Assembly (NCBI GenBank): GCA_040218415.1
Contig: JAVJRN010000057.1
Location: 1-64,000, forward strand
Direction of reading: 5' to 3'
Source of the DNA: JAVJRN01 sp040218415
Lineage (GTDB): Bacteria > Bacteroidota > Bacteroidia > Cytophagales > Cyclobacteriaceae
DNA length: 64,000 nucleotides
The notes beneath the pieces are model-generated. The model was not told the DNA's origin. It did not search any database and worked only from the letters and a program-made list of their open reading frames with translations. The position numbers were made by a program, and so were the translations under genes. Every line of letters starts with the position of its first letter. Positions within the stretch are counted from its first letter, which is position 1. Shown here one piece after another: positions 41,074 through 49,653 of this stretch.

Positions 41074-43905
41074 TTAAAATTCTAAAATGAATTTTGATAA
41101 ATTCTGATTGGTGTCCAAGTCAAGTTTTTTTCTCAAACGATACCTCGCTACCTCAACCCCTCTTGGAGAAATACCCATTAAATTGGCTATTTCTTTTGTG
41201 TTTAAGTTCAGTCTAAGAAAGGCGCAAAGCTTTTGTTCGCTCGGCGATAAGTCCTTGTATTCAGCCCGAATTCTATGCAGAAAATTACCATGCACTTTGT
41301 CGAAATGATATTCAAACTGCTTCCAATCCTCCTTCAATTTCAGTTTAACATCGATTTCTTTAACAATATGCTCCAAGGCCTGTTTGGTCTGTAATATTTT
41401 CCCATTTTCCTTGACCTGTTTTAACTCTTCTTTTACAGACTCTAGAAAATCATTTTTTACAACCAAATTCATGGTAGAAGCAGCCAATAAGTTGTTCACA
41501 TGCCTTAGCTCGCTTTCGATTTTCGCTTCTCGCAACTGTAATAGCTCCTGTTGCTTCTTATCCAATTCTAGCTCTTTTGCTTCGCCAATTTGTCTCGACT
41601 TTTTCTTGATTCTAAGTTTTTGATATTTATACATGGCAACAAAGAATAATGCCAATAATAAAAGATAAAGCATTTGCGCATAGATCGTACGATAAAAAGG
41701 AGGCTCCACTTTGATGATCAATGGTAATCCTGCAGTCTCTTCGCCTAGATAATTTAAGGCCTGAATATGAAATTCGTAAGTACCTTCCTTTAGATTGGTA
41801 TATTCTTTCGTTGTGGCGTTACTCCAATCACTAAATTTATTGTCAAACCCTTTTAAGAAGTATCGAAATTGTTGGTTGTTAAACTCCTTGAAATTGTAAG
41901 AAGCTACATCAAACTGTAAAACTTTTGCTGTATGGGCGACTGTTAATTCTGGTAACTTTTCTGATCTTTTTCCAAAAGGTGGTTTTTCGTAAATAACAAA
42001 ATCTTCTGCCACACTAAAAACCCGAGTAATCATGGGCTTTTTATTTACTAAAGTTCGATTTTCCAGTTCAGGATCGTAAAAAATAAAACCTTCATTGGCG
42101 TTAAACAAAACGCCATTTTTGACATTTATTGACACGTTTAATAAATCATTATTCAATGAATGGCGTAGCTGGAATAATGAAGAGGGATGATATACGTAGT
42201 TTTTAGAACTAATTTGTTTAAAATACCCTACTAAATCCTCCGTAAAGAGGTGGACATTTTTTCTATTTCCTTGAAAAAGAAAATAAACGCGCTGATCCCC
42301 AACTACCTCATTGAAAAGTTCGGTTTTCACAATATTATTCGTGTTCTCTTCAATATTGTAGATCCCTTTTTCAGTGGCAATATGAATTTCATTATCAATA
42401 TTACTTAGAATGATATGCCGCGCTATTGGCAAATCAAATTGATCCGACACCCTAATCGTTTCAGCTGACTTAAGATCTTGATCCAATATCAATTTAAAAA
42501 GGCCTTTATAAAATTGACCAACCCATATTTGTCCTTTTTGATCTTCTTGAAAAAAACGACTTGATTCACTGAAACCGCCTATTTTACCAATTGGTTCTAA
42601 AATCATGTTCGTATTCAATTGGAACAAGTACAGTCCAGAATAAGTACCCGCTAGTGCATATTCTGGGTTTGATCTAAGCTGTTTTACTGACCATAGACCG
42701 TCGGTTGCCGCTACTTTTATTGCTTGTTTTTTAGAAATTCTAAACAAGCCAGTATGATGACCTAAATACAGTACATCAAATATTTCCTGAAGCCCATAAG
42801 CAGGTCCTTCCGTTCCTTCGATAAATACGCATTTGGAGGTACCCTTCTCCAGAAAATACAAACCATTTGACGTAGAGTAGTACGTGCCTAAATCGGTCTC
42901 ATAAGCCTCATAACCACTACCTTGTATGTTAATATCACTATTTATGAGGCGTAAGGGAGAATTAATATCAATGAGCGAAATACCATTTTGCAGCCCTACC
43001 CAAAGGTTGCCAGAGAAATCCTGAAAAGCGTTGAGACAAGCACTTGACTGCAATCCACTTTGTCTGCCTATGTTTTCAATTTCATTCGTTTGTTGATTAA
43101 AAATAAATAGACCAGCCGTTTGAGTAGATATGACCAAACGAGAATCTGAAAGTTGCATGACGTGATTCACATATTTATCTCTCAGAGCAAATTCCAGTTC
43201 AGGATATTTTCTTTGGAGACCAAAAGGCGTAATTAATTTTACATTGCCGTTATTGTAAAAAACAAGATAACCATCCTTATCTTGAATCATACCCGAAACT
43301 ATACCTTCAGCCTCGCTGACTTTGGTGAGAGAAAGGTTTCCAATTTCATATAGTCGACCATTTCCATTCTGAGTAAATAGTTTATCTCCGGCCTTAAATG
43401 ATCGATCAAAACCATTTTCAGGCTTGATCACGAATATTTTTTTGCCGTCATAAACATATATTCCTTGAAAAGTACAGAAAAAAACCATTGACTCATGAAG
43501 GATAACGTCCCAAACCTCATCAAAATCCTTGGAGCCTTCGGGTATTAAGTTTACCAATGATACATATTCCCAATTCTCTTTGAAAAATCCAAAATCTCCT
43601 TGAGAGCCTACAAATAGTCTATCTGAACTCTGGTCGAAAGCCAAAGACCTTTGCTTCTTTCCTGTTCCGTAGGCGTGTTTTTGCCAATCCTTTCCATCAT
43701 AAGATAATACGCCTAGATTATTGGCCACATACATGGTCATATCCCGGTTCTGGGCAAAGTCAATATTTTGGATACCCGCTTTGTAACTGTTTGGTGTGAA
43801 ATTATGGATTGGGTATTTCCCTAATATTATCTCACTGTTGGCTTTTAAATAATAAAATAAGCCTATTACCACAGCAAAATACCTCAAATAATTCGTGTAC
43901 TTCAT
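41074..43905 (-). CDS. Y_Y_Y/LuxR one-protein glycan sensor-regulator
   Basis: The 943-residue protein has an N-terminal signal or membrane anchor. A periplasmic double beta-propeller of ligand-binding repeats follows (residues about 25-620; LFVGSQGDFGFF, NLWVGLQNGISLID), then a Y_Y_Y domain (about 650-730, YFLKGFDNKFSDW, YEFHIQALN). One transmembrane helix (MLYLLLLALFFVAMYKY, about 740), a coiled coil, and a cytoplasmic LuxR/GerE-like HTH at about 880-943 (LSPSEQKLCAFLRLNLNTKE, ISPRGVEVARYRLRKKL) complete it. It resembles the SusR-type or HTCS sensors of glycan loci but has no histidine kinase: the DNA-binding domain is joined directly to the sensor. It is divergent from the beta-glucan locus, 252 bp away, and is the likely activator. 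Confidence 0.85.
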   Translation of the reverse strand: MKYTNYLRYFAVVIGLFYYLKANSEIILGKYPIHNFTPNSYKAGIQNIDFAQNRDMTMYVANNLGVLSYDGKDWQKHAYGTGKKQRSLAFDQSSDRLFVGSQGDFGFFKENWEYVSLVNLIPEGSKDFDEVWDVILHESMVFFCTFQGIYVYDGKKIFVIKPENGFDRSFKAGDKLFTQNGNGRLYEIGNLSLTKVSEAEGIVSGMIQDKDGYLVFYNNGNVKLITPFGLQRKYPELEFALRDKYVNHVMQLSDSRLVISTQTAGLFIFNQQTNEIENIGRQSGLQSSACLNAFQDFSGNLWVGLQNGISLIDINSPLRLINSDINIQGSGYEAYETDLGTYYSTSNGLYFLEKGTSKCVFIEGTEGPAYGLQEIFDVLYLGHHTGLFRISKKQAIKVAATDGLWSVKQLRSNPEYALAGTYSGLYLFQLNTNMILEPIGKIGGFSESSRFFQEDQKGQIWVGQFYKGLFKLILDQDLKSAETIRVSDQFDLPIARHIILSNIDNEIHIATEKGIYNIEENTNNIVKTELFNEVVGDQRVYFLFQGNRKNVHLFTEDLVGYFKQISSKNYVYHPSSLFQLRHSLNNDLLNVSINVKNGVLFNANEGFIFYDPELENRTLVNKKPMITRVFSVAEDFVIYEKPPFGKRSEKLPELTVAHTAKVLQFDVASYNFKEFNNQQFRYFLKGFDNKFSDWSNATTKEYTNLKEGTYEFHIQALNYLGEETAGLPLIIKVEPPFYRTIYAQMLYLLLLALFFVAMYKYQKLRIKKKSRQIGEAKELELDKKQQELLQLREAKIESELRHVNNLLAASTMNLVVKNDFLESVKEELKQVKENGKILQTKQALEHIVKEIDVKLKLKEDWKQFEYHFDKVHGNFLHRIRAEYKDLSPSEQKLCAFLRLNLNTKEIANLMGISPRGVEVARYRLRKKLDLDTNQNLSKFILEF

Positions 43906-44157
43906 GAAGCATTAATATTTACAAATGTGAAAGTTCAAAAATATCATAATATTCTGTCATATAGATAGTTACAATTATCATTATTTTAGTTTGTATGGGT
44001 GTTTATTGAAATTCTTGAAACAATTGATGCAGTCATTGTTTTGGATGATTGATATTTAATGAGCATTATTGAGACTCGAATATAAAGAAGGCATCCTGTA
44101 ACAACTTCTTTATCATGAGAAAACACATAACATTTTACCAACACTGAAGAAAAGCTT

Positions 44158-47100
44158 ATGAGCAACCTGAAAATGAAAAACCTATTACTCACCTATCTAT
44201 TGCTCCTGTCGGCAATATTTGTGCAAGCACAAACTGGCAAGGTGACAGTACAGAGAGATGCTGATGGGATGACACTAATGGTCAACGGTAAACCATTAAT
44301 GATCAATGGAATGAATTGGGATTATTTCCCTATAGGAACGAACTATTCATATAGTTTGTGGAACCAGCCCGATGATATTATCAAAGCAGCATTAGACGCT
44401 GAAATGTCATTATTGCGTAATATGGGTGTAAATGCAATTAGGCAGTATACTGGAGTTCAACCAAAATGGATCCAGTACATATATGAGAATTACGGGATAT
44501 ACACCATGTTGAATCATTCATTTGGTAGGTACGGCTTGACCATTGATGGTGCATGGGTTGCGGTGACTGACTATCGGGATGAAAAAACCAAAAAATTATT
44601 ACTGGATGAAGCAACAGAGATGGCGGAAATGTATAGAGACACTCCTGGTTTGTTGCTTTTTTTATTAGGTAACGAGAACAATTACGGACTTTTTTGGGCT
44701 GGAGCTGAAACGGAAGATTTTCCAGATGATGAAGAAGAAAAGATGTTCATTGGTGAAAAGCGTGGAAGACCAATGTATAAACTCATGAATGATGCAGCTA
44801 TCCAAATGAAAGCATTAGATAAATCACATCCTGTGGCTATTTGTAATGGTGACCTATTATTTTCGCAGATCATCGCAGAAGAGTGTAAAGATGTTGACAT
44901 ACTTGGCGTAAACATGTATAGAGGTGCTTCATTTACCGATGCTTTTGAGAGAGTGAAAAATGAACTTGACATGCCGATCATGTTCACAGAGTTTGGTGCT
45001 GATGCTTACAATGCGGTATCAAACTCCGAAGATCAAAAAATGCAAGCCTTCTTTATGGTTGAAAACTGGAAAGAAATTTATCAAAATGCCGCTGGTATGG
45101 GTAAAGCCGGTAACTCTTTAGGAGGTTTTACTTTTCAATTCAGTGATGGATGGTGGAAATTTGGTCAAACTAAAAATTTAGATGTTCATGATAATAATGC
45201 TTCTTGGGCAAATGGGGGATATTACCTCGATCATGAAGAAGGAGCGAATAATATGAACGAAGAGTGGTTCGGAATATGCGCAAAAGGTCAAACGGATGCT
45301 CGCGGGCTTTATCAGCTATATCCACGAGCAGCTTATTATGCTTTAAAAGAACTTCATTCTGTTGATCCGCTTGCTCCTGGAGTAACTCAGGAGACTTTAG
45401 AGAACCATTTTGCTGAAATAGAGCTGATGGATGCAGTAGTGATGGCCAGAGGCGATAAGGCTGCATTGGCTGGTGAAAAAGGAGGTAAATTGAGACTGAG
45501 CGAATTCAGAGCGAATATTTCCACTTATCAAACCGGTGGTAACCTGATCACGACACCAGATGATCCAGATCCAACAAACCCTGTCTATCCTGATCAATTA
45601 GGTTTCGATAATATGGAGTCTTATTTTATCGGTTTCGAGGCTAATCCGGCTGACAATGTTACCGCGAATGTAACCTTGAACGTATTAGGTAATGTCGCTC
45701 AAAACCCTATCGATGAAATTTTCTATGAAAATAGAGGTCGATTCCAAAATGTAAATACGACTAACGGACCTACACCTGCACAATTGAGCAGAGTTCAAGT
45801 GTACCAAGCAGAATATACTTGGAATCATGAAATGTTTGATCTAAAAGGGTTCTACAGAACAGGACACTATCATTGGGCTTATGAAGGAGACTTTTTTAAT
45901 TTGTATCAGGAAGCTAATTACGGGCCAAACATAGATATCTATAATGGTCTCGCACCTCAAGGTTTTGAATTTGAAGGTAAGAAAGAGCTAAAGGATCTTA
46001 AAGTAGCCTACGGTAGAGAGTTATGGTGGGGTGCTAACGCCGCTGTTCTTGTGAAATATGGTAAGCATATAGGAAAATATAAAGTAACAGGAATTTTCCA
46101 TGAAGATCTACAAGCACCAGGTGCGGCAGTGAGTTCCATTGCCATACCAACGCCTAAAACAAGAAGAGTTACACTAGCAGCATCTAGAGAGATTGGTAAG
46201 TTTGGTATAGAAGCAGGTGGAATTTGGGGTGGACAACCACTCGTTGGTAGAGAATTTCAAATTGCTCAAGAAAACTCTGATGGCGATTACGATGTTGTAG
46301 TAGATAAAATCCGAGAATCTGACACATGGGGCGGGAAGATGAAATTAACCTTCTCTTCTGGAAGAATTAACTGGTATGCACAGTCAGCTTATATGGGATT
46401 GGTTGCTATGGGCGGATTTGATCAAACACGAACCTTTACTGGATGGAGACTTAAGGATTCAGGAAGTGGGAATCAAACTAATTTCTTAACAGGTTTCACC
46501 TATTCACTTGGTAAATGGCAAATAGCTCCTAATTTTCTATGGCAAAAGCCATTGGTTGATCCAATGCCAGGAGATGTTGGTGGAGCAGGTAGACTTAGAA
46601 ACATCATCGCAGATCCTTTCATGGTTGGGGTGAACAGAGAAACTACAGCAGGTGAACTTTTAATCACCTTTGACCCTACCCCTGGTAGCTGGATGTACGA
46701 ATGGGATAACGACCGTGCTGAGGACGCTAAATTCGCTGCGAGTGTTGGTTTTGTATATCGTCACCTACCTACCTCTACAGATGCTAACATCATATTCCCT
46801 GGAACAGGTCGAGTGGCTGCTGCTGCTGATGGCGCAGCTCCAGCTTTAGACTTATGGGAAGTCAATGCACGCCTTGTATCGAAACTAACCCCAGATTTTG
46901 GAATTATCGCCAATCTTTACGGTGGAAACGGTCAAGCAAGAGGATCCGATCCTCGGGAAATCGAAAGATATGGTGGTGATGTTCGAGTAATCTACAAAAC
47001 CATCAAGGTTGTTTCTCATGTGAGAGTCAATGATTGGGGTCCTTTTGATTATCACCGCGACTTTAACCTCACCTACCCTCTTCAGACGATGTTGGATGTC

Positions 47101-47313
47101 TCTACTTCTGCTGGAAAGCAAGATTGGTTTGTGCTCCCTAACACAACCTTAGGAATGAGGTTTACTTGGAGATCAATGGACGAAAATTCTCCACGCTATT
47201 CACCAAATGCCGCAGAAGAGTTTGCAACATCTCCAATAATAAGCCCTGTTGGTTTTCCAAATGGAAACGAATGGGAGTTTAGAACTTATGTAAATATTAG
47301 TCTTGGTAAATAA
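44158..47313 (+). CDS. Clan GH-A-like glycosidase fused to an outer-membrane beta-barrel
   Basis: The 1051-residue protein has a signal peptide (about 1-26). Residues about 30-420 form a TIM-barrel glycosidase module with start VNGKPLMINGMNWDY and likely acid/base E173 in LGNENN. The likely nucleophile is E278 in IMFTEFGAD, the spacing seen in GH2-, GH5- and GH158-like clan GH-A enzymes. A linker follows (about 430-500, TPDDPDPTNPVYP). Residues about 500-1051 are long amphipathic beta-strands with aromatic girdles (WNHEMFDLKGFYRTGHYHW, GRINWYAQSAYMGLV) ending EFRTYVNISLGK, an outer-membrane barrel without plug domain or carboxypeptidase-like domain. It leads the beta-glucan unit. I infer a glycosidase that works at the mouth of its own pore; the family number and substrate are not certain. 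Confidence 0.7.
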   Translation: MSNLKMKNLLLTYLLLLSAIFVQAQTGKVTVQRDADGMTLMVNGKPLMINGMNWDYFPIGTNYSYSLWNQPDDIIKAALDAEMSLLRNMGVNAIRQYTGVQPKWIQYIYENYGIYTMLNHSFGRYGLTIDGAWVAVTDYRDEKTKKLLLDEATEMAEMYRDTPGLLLFLLGNENNYGLFWAGAETEDFPDDEEEKMFIGEKRGRPMYKLMNDAAIQMKALDKSHPVAICNGDLLFSQIIAEECKDVDILGVNMYRGASFTDAFERVKNELDMPIMFTEFGADAYNAVSNSEDQKMQAFFMVENWKEIYQNAAGMGKAGNSLGGFTFQFSDGWWKFGQTKNLDVHDNNASWANGGYYLDHEEGANNMNEEWFGICAKGQTDARGLYQLYPRAAYYALKELHSVDPLAPGVTQETLENHFAEIELMDAVVMARGDKAALAGEKGGKLRLSEFRANISTYQTGGNLITTPDDPDPTNPVYPDQLGFDNMESYFIGFEANPADNVTANVTLNVLGNVAQNPIDEIFYENRGRFQNVNTTNGPTPAQLSRVQVYQAEYTWNHEMFDLKGFYRTGHYHWAYEGDFFNLYQEANYGPNIDIYNGLAPQGFEFEGKKELKDLKVAYGRELWWGANAAVLVKYGKHIGKYKVTGIFHEDLQAPGAAVSSIAIPTPKTRRVTLAASREIGKFGIEAGGIWGGQPLVGREFQIAQENSDGDYDVVVDKIRESDTWGGKMKLTFSSGRINWYAQSAYMGLVAMGGFDQTRTFTGWRLKDSGSGNQTNFLTGFTYSLGKWQIAPNFLWQKPLVDPMPGDVGGAGRLRNIIADPFMVGVNRETTAGELLITFDPTPGSWMYEWDNDRAEDAKFAASVGFVYRHLPTSTDANIIFPGTGRVAAAADGAAPALDLWEVNARLVSKLTPDFGIIANLYGGNGQARGSDPREIERYGGDVRVIYKTIKVVSHVRVNDWGPFDYHRDFNLTYPLQTMLDVSTSAGKQDWFVLPNTTLGMRFTWRSMDENSPRYSPNAAEEFATSPIISPVGFPNGNEWEFRTYVNISLGK

Positions 47314-47325
47314 GAATAAATAACC

Positions 47326-48768
47326 ATGAAAAATAAAAAAATAAAAAATATAATTACCGCTCTGGTTGTCGGGGCGCTCGCTACAGTAACGACGAGTTGT
47401 GAGAGAACAGCTTCTGATGAAGCCGTTCCAGCTACTTTTTCTACAAATGGCGATATTTTCACAGATGCACCTGTAGGTTTAGGTAATTTCTTCTATTTTC
47501 CTTTTGCACCTGATGCTACGAACCCAGTAGGTTCTAAGTTCGATGCATTCTCTGTCGATGATTCGGAGAGTTATAAAGGTACTGCCTCTATTAGGTTTGA
47601 CGTGCCAAATGCCAATGATCCTGATGGTAATTACGCGGGTGGAATATTTGTAATTGATGGAACTGGTAGAGATTTAACTGGTTACGATGCGTTTACATTT
47701 TGGGCTAAAGCGTCTCAAGGTGCGACAATAGCGCATATTGGTTTTGGAGAGGATTTCGGCGAAAACAAATACAGAGCGGTAAGGCAAAACATTCAACTCT
47801 CAACCAACTGGGTTAAATATATCGTACCTATTCCTGATCCGTCCAAATTAGTAGAAGAACGTGGAATGTTTACGTATGCAGCTGCTGCGCCAGCGACTGG
47901 ATTGGGTTTTGCCTTTTGGATTGATGAACTAAGATTTGAAAAATTGGGGACGATTGCTAAACCTAGGCCAGAAATTTTTGAGGGACAAGAGATTTCACAA
48001 AGATCTTTTCTTGGTTTTGAAATAGCGATTAATGGCTTAAGCCAAACTTTTAATTTAGCTAATGGTATCAATCAACCAGTGATTTGTACCCCTGCGTATT
48101 TTAACTTTAATTCATCTAATCCTCAAACCGCCACTGTAAGTGAATTGGGTATTATATCTCTTATCGGCGATGGTACTGCTGAAATTACTGCCTCTATAGC
48201 GGGTGTTGAAGCGCAAGGTTCATTAACGGTAGAGGTAGATGGCGCTTTTGTTACAGCTCCTGACCCTACCCGAGACCCGAGTAATGTGATTTCAATATTT
48301 AGTGATTCTTACAATAACGTTCCTGTTGACTTTTTCAATGGATTTTGGGAACCTTTTCAAACCACAGAGTCTTCTAATTTTAACGCGGGTGGAAATAATA
48401 TGATAAGTTACTCCAATTTTAATTTTGTTGGTAATCAATTCGCCAATCCAACAGTGGATGCATCAGAAATGACACATTTACATATGAACATGCTCATTCC
48501 CAATGAAATACCAGCCGATCTTGATTTCTTAGTGACAGTCGTAAATTTTGGTGCTGATGGTGTTGAAGGCGGTGGTGATGATAATAGAGAACAATTATTC
48601 TTTTTCGCAGATGATTTTGAAGCTGACACTTGGGCTACTCTTGAGGTGCCTTTAACATTAAGTCCAAGAAGTAATCTCGGACTCATTATCTACGAAAATA
48701 TCAACAACCCAACAACATCGGAGATAGATAACTTCTTTTTAGACAACATTTATTTCTATAAGCAATGA
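47326..48768 (+). CDS. Surface glycan-binding lipoprotein
   Basis: The 480-residue protein has a lipobox VTTSCERT (Cys about 25). Two CBM-like jelly-roll modules (about 60-205 and 315-480; similar ends DELRFEKLG and DNIYFYKQ, typical of laminarin-linked CBMs) flank a Big_2-like Ig domain (about 225-305, SSNPQTATVSELGIISLIGDG). It has no catalytic motif. It probably holds beta-glucan at the surface for the GH16 enzyme, whose start codon overlaps its stop (ATGA, four bases). Confidence 0.75.
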   Translation: MKNKKIKNIITALVVGALATVTTSCERTASDEAVPATFSTNGDIFTDAPVGLGNFFYFPFAPDATNPVGSKFDAFSVDDSESYKGTASIRFDVPNANDPDGNYAGGIFVIDGTGRDLTGYDAFTFWAKASQGATIAHIGFGEDFGENKYRAVRQNIQLSTNWVKYIVPIPDPSKLVEERGMFTYAAAAPATGLGFAFWIDELRFEKLGTIAKPRPEIFEGQEISQRSFLGFEIAINGLSQTFNLANGINQPVICTPAYFNFNSSNPQTATVSELGIISLIGDGTAEITASIAGVEAQGSLTVEVDGAFVTAPDPTRDPSNVISIFSDSYNNVPVDFFNGFWEPFQTTESSNFNAGGNNMISYSNFNFVGNQFANPTVDASEMTHLHMNMLIPNEIPADLDFLVTVVNFGADGVEGGGDDNREQLFFFADDFEADTWATLEVPLTLSPRSNLGLIIYENINNPTTSEIDNFFLDNIYFYKQ

Positions 48769-49619
48769 TGAAAATGAAAAATAAAATAAGCCTTTTGAAT
48801 ATGTTAGGAAGATATGGAACTATAAACGGATTACTCCTTGTTATAGGTGCTGTTACGATATTAGGTTGTGATGGTGATTATAAGCAAGAGGTTACTACAC
48901 TTAACAACTTGGTATGGGCAGATGAATTTGATGGGTCGGGTTCGCCTGATCCAACTTATTGGTCCTTTGAAACCGGTACTGGCCAAAATGGCTGGGGTAA
49001 CTTTGAGCTACAAAATTATACTGATCGCACTCAGAATGTTCAGACGCAAGGTGGTAATTTAATCATCACTGCTAGAAAAGAGTCTTTTGCTGGTTCTAAT
49101 TATACTTCAGGTCGCATTATTACGAAGGATAAAATTGATTGGACGTACGGTCGTTTTGAAACAAGAATGCGCCTACCCTACGGGCAAGGCATGTGGCCTG
49201 CCTTCTGGATGCTAGGTGCCGACATTGACAATAATGAATGGCCAGGAGCTGGCGAAATAGATATCATGGAATATAGAGGTCAAGAGCCGACTGTCATTCA
49301 TGGTAGCGTTCATGGACCTGGATATTCTGCTGGACAGGCTGAAACGAAGAGTTATGAATTAACCAATGATAGATTCGATACAGGATTCCATGTTTTCGGT
49401 ATCGAATGGGGTCCTCAATATATCAACTACTATGTGGATGATGTTTTGTACAATCAAATAACCCCTGCTGATGTTGATGGTGAATGGGTTTTTAATAAAC
49501 CATTTTTTATCTTAATCAACTTAGCTGTAGGTGGAACTTTTGTTGGAGCCCCTAATAACGAAACAGTCTTTCCACAATCAATGCTTGTGGATTATGTAAG
49601 AGTTTACGCATACGAATAA
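48765..49619 (+). CDS. GH16 endo-beta-1,3-glucanase (laminarinase) lipoprotein
   Basis: The 284-residue protein has a lipobox ITILGCDGD (Cys about 35). The GH16 catalytic signature GEIDIMEY has nucleophile E164, helper D166 and acid/base E169. WADEFDG at the start of the module and GMWPAFWMLG are typical of laminarinases, not of agarases or carrageenases. It cuts internal beta-1,3 bonds of laminarin, presumably on the cell surface. It is translationally coupled to the upstream glycan-binding lipoprotein. Confidence 0.93.
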   Translation: MMKMKNKISLLNMLGRYGTINGLLLVIGAVTILGCDGDYKQEVTTLNNLVWADEFDGSGSPDPTYWSFETGTGQNGWGNFELQNYTDRTQNVQTQGGNLIITARKESFAGSNYTSGRIITKDKIDWTYGRFETRMRLPYGQGMWPAFWMLGADIDNNEWPGAGEIDIMEYRGQEPTVIHGSVHGPGYSAGQAETKSYELTNDRFDTGFHVFGIEWGPQYINYYVDDVLYNQITPADVDGEWVFNKPFFILINLAVGGTFVGAPNNETVFPQSMLVDYVRVYAYE

Positions 49620-49653
49620 CAATTAAATAAACTATAAAACAAGTGAACAAACA

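Noticed and set aside
44158..47313. Considered as a SusC-type TonB-dependent receptor because of its barrel and position.
   Set aside because: No plug domain, TonB box or carboxypeptidase-like N-terminal domain; the N-terminal half is a TIM-barrel glycosidase instead.
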